DNA of 9,842 nt from Clostridia bacterium. GTDB taxonomy: Bacteria > Bacillota_A > Clostridia > Christensenellales > Aristaeellaceae. Below the pieces are notes generated by a model that saw nothing but the letters and a program-made list of their open reading frames with translations, did no database searches and was not told where the DNA came from. Shown piece by piece: positions 1 to 6,302 of this stretch. Where the stretch lies: contig JAFQIF010000146.1 of assembly GCA_017397695.1 (NCBI GenBank), positions 1 through 9,842 on the forward strand, read 5' to 3'. Position 1 is the first letter of the stretch. Every line of letters starts with the position of its first letter. The position numbers were made by a program, and so were the translations under genes.

Positions 1-146
1 CTCTCGCAAATTGTTCTGAGTATTTTCCCAATTTCTGTTTTATACTTCCCATAGATTATTTGCCTACGATACTTCGGTGTCAATACAATGTGATATTGAC
101 ACCTCCATTTTGTATGTGTTAAGCTTTCATAGTCATTTTTCTTAAT
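1..146 (-). CDS. tnpA: IS200/IS605-family TnpA transposase, 5' part (runs off left edge)
   Basis: The first 48 codons of an IS200-like Y1 (HUH) transposase, which moves single-stranded copies of its element. The N-terminal block HTKWRCQYHIVLTPKYRRQ, followed by a YGKYKTEIGKILRTICE-like stretch, is typical of this family. The catalytic HxH motif and tyrosine lie beyond the left edge. No in-frame ATG precedes the conserved block. A GGAGG ribosome binding site (plus-strand 154-158) sits 7 bases before an ATT codon at 146-144, so AUU is the best-placed start. An in-frame GTG at 167-165 is the canonical alternative, but it would place the ribosome binding site inside the gene and has no good site of its own. 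The gene reads in the same direction as the glycosidase operon to its right. Family call is firm; whether the element is complete cannot be seen. Confidence 0.88.
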   Translation of the reverse strand, partial: MKKNDYESLTHTKWRCQYHIVLTPKYRRQIIYGKYKTEIGKILRTICE

Positions 147-149
147 GAT

Positions 150-211
150 AAATCCTCCTTTGTTCACTTTCTCGACTGCCAGGTCGTTTCTAGTGTATCA
201 TCGGAGGATTT
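150..211 (-). promoter_or_regulatory. Hairpin sequestering the tnpA ribosome binding site
   Basis: In the tnpA transcript, AAATCCTCC (plus-strand 203-211) is perfectly complementary over 9 bases to GGAGGATTT (plus-strand 150-158), which contains the tnpA ribosome binding site. The 44-base loop contains a small inner stem, CGAC/GTCG (173-176 with 183-186). Pairing would hide the site from ribosomes. IS200 elements are known to limit transposase translation with a 5' UTR structure that sequesters the Shine-Dalgarno sequence; the assignment here rests on seen complementarity plus that knowledge. Confidence 0.7.
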
Positions 212-236
212 TTATTCATAGCTTAAGCTCTAACCT

Positions 237-255
237 CCACCGGCTGAGCCGGTGG
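237..255. repeat. Perfect hairpin, probable left-end structure of the IS200-like element
   Basis: CCACCGGC and GCCGGTGG form a perfect 8-bp stem with a TGA loop, about 90 bases upstream of tnpA. IS200/IS605 elements carry sub-terminal hairpins near their ends that the transposase recognises, and this is in the right place for the left end. On the plus strand it is followed by TTTT, so it could also stop transcription running rightward out of the element. A 10-bp palindrome, AGCTTAAGCT, lies at 220-229. The exact element boundary cannot be fixed without a second copy or an empty site. Confidence 0.6.
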
Positions 256-273
256 TTTTCTTCAGTCCAACCA

Positions 274-303
274 AAAAGGGATTCCCGCTCGGGAACCCCT
301 TTT
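274..303 (-). terminator. Intrinsic terminator of the glycosidase operon
   Basis: Two 14-base arms (274-287 and 290-303) pair with a single A/C mismatch, closing a very short loop. On the minus strand the stem ends in TTTTT, the usual form of a Rho-independent terminator. It lies about 30 bases after the stop codon of the fucosidase gene. The A-rich and T-rich arms would also allow termination of plus-strand transcription. The left-end hairpin of the IS element begins only 18 bases further on. Confidence 0.85.
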
Positions 304-334
304 CTTATTGTCCTTCAATCCAGCTGCACGCGGA

Positions 335-1795
335 TCACCACGGCATATCGCTGCGCACGTCCGGCCCCCAGACATGCAGGCCCATCTCGTCCCGACACCA
401 CTGCACGCCGCCCTCATGGCCCAGCACCTTCACGCCGCGAATGATGCCGTCAAACACCGGCAGCTTCGACGCATCGGCCTTCGCCAGCGACGCAATCAGC
501 ACATGCCCGTCCTCAGGCCAGACCAGCACGGACGCATACAGCCTGTCGCCCGCCATGGTGAAGCGGATATCCTGCGGCGTAAACGCCTTGTCCACACCGT
601 CCGTAAACTGGCCCTCCTGCACCTGCGTGGGCCCCTCGCCGAATTTGCGCCACACATGGGTGTCGTAGATCGCCTCGCCGTTGACCCTCATCCATGCGCC
701 GATGTCCGTAAGCACCTTCCTGTCTTCCTCGCCGATGGTGCCGTCGGCCTTCGGGCCGACATTGAGCAGCAGCGTGCCGTTTTTGCTGACGATGTCGATC
801 ATATCGCGCACAATGCTTGCCGCAGATTTGTAGTCGTTTCCTTCCGTATAGCACCAGCTGTTGCGCGCGATGGCCGTATCCGTCTGCCAGAAGTAGGGCT
901 TCATGTCGGCAAACTGGCCGCGCTCCACATCCGGCACCGCGCTCCCGAACATGAACGCCTCGTGCTTGTAGGTGATGACGACCTCCTGCCCCCAATCCAG
1001 CGCCCGGTTGTAATAGTAGGCGGCAAACCTGCGCAGGTACGGCCGCAGCGCGCTGTGCTGAATCCACCAGTCAAAGTAGAACACCCGCGGTCGGTATCTG
1101 TCCGCCAGCTCGCAGCAGCGGAGCAGCCAGTCCTCCATGAATTCGCGGCTCGGCTCGGGCTTGCTGTGGATATCGTGCAGATCCGCCTCCGGCATCGCCG
1201 GCCAGTATAGATCGCCGCAGGCGAGCGGCTCATGGATATCCGACTCGAATGCCCTGCCGTGGCCCATGAAGAACCAGTGCTCAATGCGATGCGAGGATAC
1301 GCCCAGGCAGATGCCGCGTTTCTCAAGCGCTGCCTTGAGCTGCGCGAGCGTATCGCGGCAGGGGCCCTTTTCAGCGGCATTCCATTCAGACAGGTCGCTG
1401 GCATACATCTGGAATCCGTCGTGATGCTCCGCAACCGGTATCACATAGCGCGCGCCCGCCTCCTCAAACAGCGCCGCCCAGCTTTCGGCGTCGTATTTCT
1501 CCGCCCTGAACATCGGAATGAAATCCTTGTAGCCAAAGTCCTTGTGCGCGCCGTAGTGCGCCAAATGATGCGCGTATTCCGGCGTGCCCTTGATATACAT
1601 GTTCCGGGGATACCATTCGCTGCCGAACGCCGGCACCGAATACACGCCCCAGTGGATAAAGATGCCAAACTTCGCCTGACGGTACCAGTCGGGAACCTGA
1701 CAGCGCGCCAGCGATTCCCAGGTATCCTTGAATGGGCCCTGCTCAATCACCCGGTCAATTTCCCGGAGCATGGCCGCGCGATCCGCAGTATTCAT
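335..1795 (-). CDS. GH29 alpha-L-fucosidase
   Basis: A retaining glycosidase predicted to release alpha-linked L-fucose from oligosaccharides. Family marks, numbered from the GTG-started 488-residue frame, are GIFIHWGVYSVPAF (46-59), AEHHDGFQMY (124-133), the putative nucleophile Asp244 in FYFDWW (241-246), and LLLNVGPKADGTI (344-356). GH29 enzymes usually read FDGG or similar at the nucleophile, so FDWW is a variant. No signal peptide is visible, which suggests a cytoplasmic enzyme. A GTG at 1801 is in frame, but the ribosome binding site GAGG (1803-1806) is 7 bases before the ATG at 1795, so ATG is chosen, giving 486 residues. It is the last gene of the operon, starting 20 bases after the upstream GH36 stop. 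The acid/base residue differs between GH29 members and I do not assign it. Linkage preference (alpha-1,2, 1,3/4 or 1,6) cannot be read from the sequence. Confidence 0.92.
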   Translation of the reverse strand: MNTADRAAMLREIDRVIEQGPFKDTWESLARCQVPDWYRQAKFGIFIHWGVYSVPAFGSEWYPRNMYIKGTPEYAHHLAHYGAHKDFGYKDFIPMFRAEKYDAESWAALFEEAGARYVIPVAEHHDGFQMYASDLSEWNAAEKGPCRDTLAQLKAALEKRGICLGVSSHRIEHWFFMGHGRAFESDIHEPLACGDLYWPAMPEADLHDIHSKPEPSREFMEDWLLRCCELADRYRPRVFYFDWWIQHSALRPYLRRFAAYYYNRALDWGQEVVITYKHEAFMFGSAVPDVERGQFADMKPYFWQTDTAIARNSWCYTEGNDYKSAASIVRDMIDIVSKNGTLLLNVGPKADGTIGEEDRKVLTDIGAWMRVNGEAIYDTHVWRKFGEGPTQVQEGQFTDGVDKAFTPQDIRFTMAGDRLYASVLVWPEDGHVLIASLAKADASKLPVFDGIIRGVKVLGHEGGVQWCRDEMGLHVWGPDVRSDMPW

Positions 1796-1815
1796 ATGCA
1801 CACCTCAAATCCGGC

Positions 1816-3852
1816 TCATGACCACAGTCTCAGCAGCCTCGCCTTGACGCCGCTGAGCACAATCGTCAGTTCTCCGTCGCATACATTCAGCTGCGCCGGC
1901 ATCTGCCTGGGGTAGATCACCTGCGCATGCGCATAGCCCCGCATGTCCGCGCGCAGCGTCTCCTCCGCGTCGCTTGTGTGCCACACGGCAAGATACGCCT
2001 CGTCCCCGCAGCGCACGCCCGCGCACAGGAAGCTGTCGCCGAACGCGCCCAGGCCGATCGGCCAGAAGGGCACGCCGTCCTTGAGCTTGTCCACGATCTG
2101 CATGTGGGTCGCGATGCCCTCCTTCACCAGCGCCAGCCTCGGCCGGGAGAGCTCGCCCAGATGGCCGCTCTGGTGAATGCGCAGCAGCATCGCGGAAACC
2201 ATGTTGAAGACGACCTCCTCCTCGTCGCCATCTCTGAGGGGATAGCTCCAGATGGCCGCCTGCTCGGGCGTGCAGGCCGTCATGCAGTTGCACGCAATCG
2301 CCGCCATCTTGACATAATCCGTCTGATCGGTGACGCTCTGGATCGAGTGACGGCTCAGATGCGCATACTCCATGCGCATGCCGCCGGAGGAGCAGTTCTC
2401 GATGACAAGCTCCGGATAGCGCGCGAACACGTCGTCCAGCCATTTGAGGTACGCGCGCGTGTGCGCAAGCAGGCCCTCGCCCGCGCTGTCGCTGCCAAGC
2501 TGCGTGCCCACGCCGGCGTTGATGTTGTAATCCATCTTGATATAGCCCACGCCGTATTCCATCACCAGACGGTCGATCACCTCGTCGGCATGCGCGCGCA
2601 CCGCGGGATTGCGGAAGTCCAGCTGATAGCGGCTCTCGTCGATCACGCGGCGGCCTTCGATCTGGAAGAACCAGTCGTCCGGCACCCTCTTCGCCTTCGG
2701 GCAGTTGATGCCCATGACCTCAAGCTCCAGCCACAATCCCGGGATCATGCCCTTTTCGCGGATGTAGTCGAGCACCTCCTTCAGGCCGCCCGGGAAGCGC
2801 TTCTTCGCCGGCAGCCACTCGCCCACGCCGTCCCACCACGGGCCGTCGTCGTACCATCCGGCGTCCACGCAGTAGTATTTGCAGCCCGCCTCCGCCGCCG
2901 CGTCGATCAGCGGGAGCTCCTTGGCCGTCGTCGGATCGCCGTCCAGGCAGTTCATATAATCGTTGAAGATGACGTTGGGATGCGCATTGTCCGGGTTGGG
3001 CCTGCGGATGCAGCGGCGATAGCGGGTCATCTCGCCCACGCTGCCTTCAAAGTCCCTGCCAAAGGCCACGGCGCACGGCACGCTGACAAACGTCTCGCCC
3101 GGGGCAAGGCGCTTGAGGAAATGATGCTCCTGCCAGCTCGGGCCGCTCAGGCGCAGATAGAGCTGCTCGCCCAGATCGCTGACCTCCCAGCACCAGCTGC
3201 CCGAGGTCTCAATCTGCCAGAGCATCGCGCCGTCCTCCTGCTCAAAGGAGCCCATGGGCAGATGCTCGCTGCAGGGCCATGTGCCGGTGCTCGTCAGCAC
3301 AATGCGCTTGACGCTGAACTGATTCACCTTGTCATAGCCCAGCTCATGCAGCGAATGCGTCTTCCACTGGCACTCGCCATACCAGGTGCTGTGCGGCAGG
3401 GACATGCGGTAATCGCCGGCGCTGCCCAGCGGATCATGGCCGATGCCCGTGAGCGCAAAGGACGAGATGTACTCCAGCGGGAAGCGGTTTTCGCCGATGC
3501 CTGTCACCTCGCTCCACGCGCGCAGCGCCTTCACGCCGTCATAAAACTGCCAGCAGGTCTTCACCCGGACGTCCTCCGTCTGCTGCACCAGCGCAAACAG
3601 GTCGCCCTGATCGTTCTTTCTCAGGCTGTGGGACACATAGCGCAGCGCCATGCCCGGACCGGTTCTCGAGTGCTTGCTGCCATGGTGGTTGTTGTGGTTG
3701 TAGCCCGCGCCCTGCAGCTCCACCATCGGATACCACATGGCCTCTTTTCCCCGCGCACGCGGCGCATCGGAGCAGTTGTGCAGCGCGACGAAGCCGTCCC
3801 CACAGACCTCAATGTCCACGAATATGCCGTTTCGTTCAAAGCAGATATCCAT
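1816..3852 (-). CDS. GH36-type alpha-galactosidase, divergent subgroup
   Basis: A 678-residue clan GH-D enzyme predicted to cleave terminal alpha-galactosides, or possibly alpha-N-acetylgalactosaminides, a specificity also known in GH36. An N-terminal beta-sandwich region is followed by the catalytic barrel from about residue 290. Key stretches are IFNDYMNCLDGDPTT (295-309), CVDAGWYDDGPWW (328-340), YIKMDYN (437-443) with the putative nucleophile Asp441, ENCSSGGMRMEY (485-496), and SVTDQTDYVK (506-515) with the putative acid/base Asp509. The nucleophile motif reads KMD, where classic GH36 alpha-galactosidases have KWD, so this belongs to a different subgroup from the GH36 gene upstream. An unusual Asn/His-rich run, YNHNNHHGSKH, lies at 51-61. 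No signal peptide is seen. The ATG at 3852 is preceded by AGGATGAGG. The stop is 20 bases before the fucosidase ATG, so the two genes are surely co-transcribed. Family is firm; exact substrate is open. Confidence 0.88.
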   Translation of the reverse strand: MDICFERNGIFVDIEVCGDGFVALHNCSDAPRARGKEAMWYPMVELQGAGYNHNNHHGSKHSRTGPGMALRYVSHSLRKNDQGDLFALVQQTEDVRVKTCWQFYDGVKALRAWSEVTGIGENRFPLEYISSFALTGIGHDPLGSAGDYRMSLPHSTWYGECQWKTHSLHELGYDKVNQFSVKRIVLTSTGTWPCSEHLPMGSFEQEDGAMLWQIETSGSWCWEVSDLGEQLYLRLSGPSWQEHHFLKRLAPGETFVSVPCAVAFGRDFEGSVGEMTRYRRCIRRPNPDNAHPNVIFNDYMNCLDGDPTTAKELPLIDAAAEAGCKYYCVDAGWYDDGPWWDGVGEWLPAKKRFPGGLKEVLDYIREKGMIPGLWLELEVMGINCPKAKRVPDDWFFQIEGRRVIDESRYQLDFRNPAVRAHADEVIDRLVMEYGVGYIKMDYNINAGVGTQLGSDSAGEGLLAHTRAYLKWLDDVFARYPELVIENCSSGGMRMEYAHLSRHSIQSVTDQTDYVKMAAIACNCMTACTPEQAAIWSYPLRDGDEEEVVFNMVSAMLLRIHQSGHLGELSRPRLALVKEGIATHMQIVDKLKDGVPFWPIGLGAFGDSFLCAGVRCGDEAYLAVWHTSDAEETLRADMRGYAHAQVIYPRQMPAQLNVCDGELTIVLSGVKARLLRLWS

Positions 3853-3919
3853 GCGACCTCATCCTTTCGTCATGTTTCTTGAATTGTCCGTCTCATACTG
3901 TTTTCAAAAAGCAACAGCC

Positions 3920-4036
3920 ATGTGCTAAGCACGTCAGGTAACGTTTCGCTCCCTGACTGCTTTGTCTGAATGGCTTCGCCATATGGGGATACGTTGGGCT
4001 GCCGCCCAAACCTGCCTGAGGGACACAGTCCCTCAG
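3920..4036. repeat. Tandem hairpin array between the two GH36 genes
   Basis: The 234-base gap at 3853-4086 contains no gene but five consecutive inverted repeats. (1) ATGTGC/GCACGT at 3920-3934, loop TAA, one G-T pair. (2) GCA-C-GTCAGG/CCTGACTGC at 3929-3960, 9 bp with one bulged base, overlapping the first and therefore exclusive with it. (3) ATGGC/GCCAT at 3970-3982, loop TTC. (4) TTGGGC/GCCCAA at 3994-4009, loop TGCC. (5) CTGAGGGAC/GTCCCTCAG at 4016-4036, a perfect 9-bp stem with loop ACA. No T-run follows them on the minus strand, so they do not look like a simple terminator. They resemble REP-like intercistronic repeats and could alter mRNA stability or relative expression within the operon. 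I see no second copy in the window. Confidence 0.7.
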
Positions 4037-4086
4037 ACTCCCTTCTTCGCTTCGCGCTTATAGCTCGTTTCTATCAGAGGATATTT

Positions 4087-6276
4087 TCATCTTTTCACCA
4101 GATGCCACATCTGGCTGAAATGATCGCCGTTCCTCCAGTCGATGGTCATGCCCATGCGCATCGCCATCGAGCCGTGATAGCGCCTGCCGGAGACCAGATC
4201 CTCATATTCCGCATGCAGATCGAGCCCCACGGGATAGACGCGGATGTACGCCTCCTCCGCCGCCGCATACGGCTTGTAAAACCACACCAGCACCTCGCCT
4301 CCGTCCGGCGAGGCGATCTGCCAGCTGCAGCAGTTCCCCTCAAACGGGCTATTAAGCCTGGTGAACCGCCCGAACTGAACCAGCCGCCGGATCGCCTTGT
4401 AGCGCTGCGTCTGGCAGGCAATTTGCGCAAGCTCCTCCTCGCTGAGTGCCAGAAGGTTCAGCTCGTAGCCCATGTTGAAGGGCATGCACACATGCTCCCT
4501 GAATGCAAGCGGCGATTCGCGCTCCAGCTGATGATTGGGCGAAGCGGAGATATGGGAGGTGATGAACAGCGGCGGCATCTGCATGGACGTGCCGTACTGG
4601 ATCTTCAGCCGGGAAATCGCGTCCGTGTTGTCGCTCGCCCAGGTCTGGGAGAAGTAATGCATCATGCCGGGATCAAAGCGTGCGCCGCCCGAGGCGCAGT
4701 TTTCAAACAGCACATGCGGGAACCGGGAGGTGACCTTCTCCAGAATGCGGTACAGGCCCAGCACATAGCGATGGAAGAATTCGCCCTTGCGCTCCGGCGG
4801 CAGCAGCGCGCTGCCCGGCTGCGTGATGCGCCGGTTGTTGTCCCATTTCACATACTCGATGTTTGCGCTGGAGAGCACAGCGGTCAGCCGCTCAATGATG
4901 TACGCGCACACGTCCTCCCTGGACAGATCCAGCACCAGCTGGTCGCGCCATGTGCTGCGCTTTCTGCCCTGCACATGAATGCACCAGTCCGGATGCGTGC
5001 GGTACAGCTCGCTGTCCGGGGACACCATCTCCGGCTCAAACCAGACGCCCAGCTTCAGTCCCAGCGCGTTCACATCCTCCGCCAGGCCCTTGATGCCGCG
5101 GGGCAGCTTGCGCCGGTTTTCAAACCAGTCGCCCAGCGAGGACGACGCGTTGTCCCGATGGCCGAACCAGCCGTCGTCCATCACCAGCAGCTCGATGCCC
5201 GCCTTCTTCGCCGCGTGCGCCAGCTGCACAATCCTGTCGTGGTCAAAATCAAAATAGCAGGCCTCCCAGGTGTTGAGCAGCACCGGCCTTTCCCGGTCTC
5301 TCCACGGCCCGCGCGCCAGGCGCTGGGTCTGCAGGAGGTGCAGCCGCTGGCTCATGCCGTTGAGCCCCTCGCCCGAATACACGAGGAGCGCCTCCGGCGT
5401 ATGGAAGCTGCTGCCGCGCGTCATCTGCCAGCAGAAGGTATCCGGATGGATGCCCGCCTGCAGGCGGACGGCATGATACATGTCGCAGTCCGCGCGCAGA
5501 ATGAAGTTGCCACTGTACACGAGGCTCACGCTCCACACATCGCCGGCATGCTCTCCCGCGCCCTTGGAAAGGAGCGCGCAGAACGGCGACTGCTGATGGG
5601 AAGAAATGCCCCTGAGGCTCTCAACCGCCGTGATGCCGTTGCCCAGCTTTCGCCGCTCGATGTACTTTTCCCGCAGCGCCGTGCCGCAGAGCTGAAGCAT
5701 CTCATCATAGCCCCGGGGCGTATCCAGGCTGACGGACAGCGCATTCTCCAGATACAGCGTGCCTTCTCCGTCGTATCGGAATTCCGTGTGCCGGGCGATC
5801 ACATCGTAATCCTCCAGCACGGCGTAATACAGCAGAATATCCAGATGAAGCCATTCATCCCTTAGGCGGATAATCAGCGTCTGCACACGGTCGCCCGGCT
5901 CGCCATAGCAGGCGGGCAGCCCGGGAATCGGCGGCTTTCCTTCCAGAATCTCGTAACCCACATAGCGCGCATCGCTGATCCTGTCTCCGTGCTCATCCCG
6001 GATCTGATAGGCGCAGGGCCTGAAATCGCTCGTACCGTACGCGGGATACTCCTGCGGCAGGTATTCCAGGGAGAATTCCGCGTCATCCGGCATGGGCGAA
6101 AGCAGGCGGTCAAAGCGGCGGTAGGCTGCCTCCAGCGACCACAGCGCATCGTCGCCATACACACGCGCGCCCCAATACAGATGAATCGGATAGGCGCCCT
6201 TGTAAATGGCCAGCAGATAGCTGCTGTTCCTGGTCGTCAAATGAAACGACTGCTCCTGAGCATGACAGCGAATCAT
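4087..6276 (-). CDS. GH36 alpha-galactosidase, classic ~730-residue subgroup
   Basis: Predicted to hydrolyse alpha-1,6-galactosides (raffinose, melibiose type) or other terminal alpha-galactose. The layout is that of full-length bacterial GH36 enzymes: N-terminal beta-sandwich, barrel, C-terminal beta domain. Numbering from the chosen start, motifs are LLVMDDGWFGHR (363-374), VWFEPEMVSPDSELY (411-425), YVKWDNNR (475-482) with nucleophile Asp479, ENCASGGARFDPGMM (525-539), and WASDNTDAISR (546-556) with acid/base Asp549. All active-site elements look intact. The open frame could begin at 6333, overlapping the GH13 stop. I choose the ATG at 6276 because AAGGAGG (6284-6290) lies 7 bases before it, giving 729 residues and 26 bases between the GH13 stop and this start. 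No signal peptide is visible. It is the second gene of the operon. Confidence 0.95.
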   Translation of the reverse strand: MIRCHAQEQSFHLTTRNSSYLLAIYKGAYPIHLYWGARVYGDDALWSLEAAYRRFDRLLSPMPDDAEFSLEYLPQEYPAYGTSDFRPCAYQIRDEHGDRISDARYVGYEILEGKPPIPGLPACYGEPGDRVQTLIIRLRDEWLHLDILLYYAVLEDYDVIARHTEFRYDGEGTLYLENALSVSLDTPRGYDEMLQLCGTALREKYIERRKLGNGITAVESLRGISSHQQSPFCALLSKGAGEHAGDVWSVSLVYSGNFILRADCDMYHAVRLQAGIHPDTFCWQMTRGSSFHTPEALLVYSGEGLNGMSQRLHLLQTQRLARGPWRDRERPVLLNTWEACYFDFDHDRIVQLAHAAKKAGIELLVMDDGWFGHRDNASSSLGDWFENRRKLPRGIKGLAEDVNALGLKLGVWFEPEMVSPDSELYRTHPDWCIHVQGRKRSTWRDQLVLDLSREDVCAYIIERLTAVLSSANIEYVKWDNNRRITQPGSALLPPERKGEFFHRYVLGLYRILEKVTSRFPHVLFENCASGGARFDPGMMHYFSQTWASDNTDAISRLKIQYGTSMQMPPLFITSHISASPNHQLERESPLAFREHVCMPFNMGYELNLLALSEEELAQIACQTQRYKAIRRLVQFGRFTRLNSPFEGNCCSWQIASPDGGEVLVWFYKPYAAAEEAYIRVYPVGLDLHAEYEDLVSGRRYHGSMAMRMGMTIDWRNGDHFSQMWHLVKR

Positions 6277-6302
6277 CCTTGATCCTCCTTGATACAGCTT
6301 TT

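Noticed and set aside
1927..3882. A 651-codon plus-strand open frame, and similar long plus-strand frames at 308-1210, 3970-5865 and 6279-7373.
   Set aside because: They lie antisense to clear glycosidase genes with intact catalytic motifs. Their translations are Ala/Arg/His/Val-rich without any recognised domain, as expected for the mirror frame of GC-rich genes.
3920..4036. A CRISPR array as the explanation of the repeated hairpins.
   Set aside because: The stems differ from one another in sequence, and there is no constant repeat or regular spacer length.
3901..4086. A promoter for the second GH36 gene inside the hairpin gap.
   Set aside because: A TTGAAA-like box occurs, but no acceptable -10 box stands 16-18 bases downstream, so no promoter was called.
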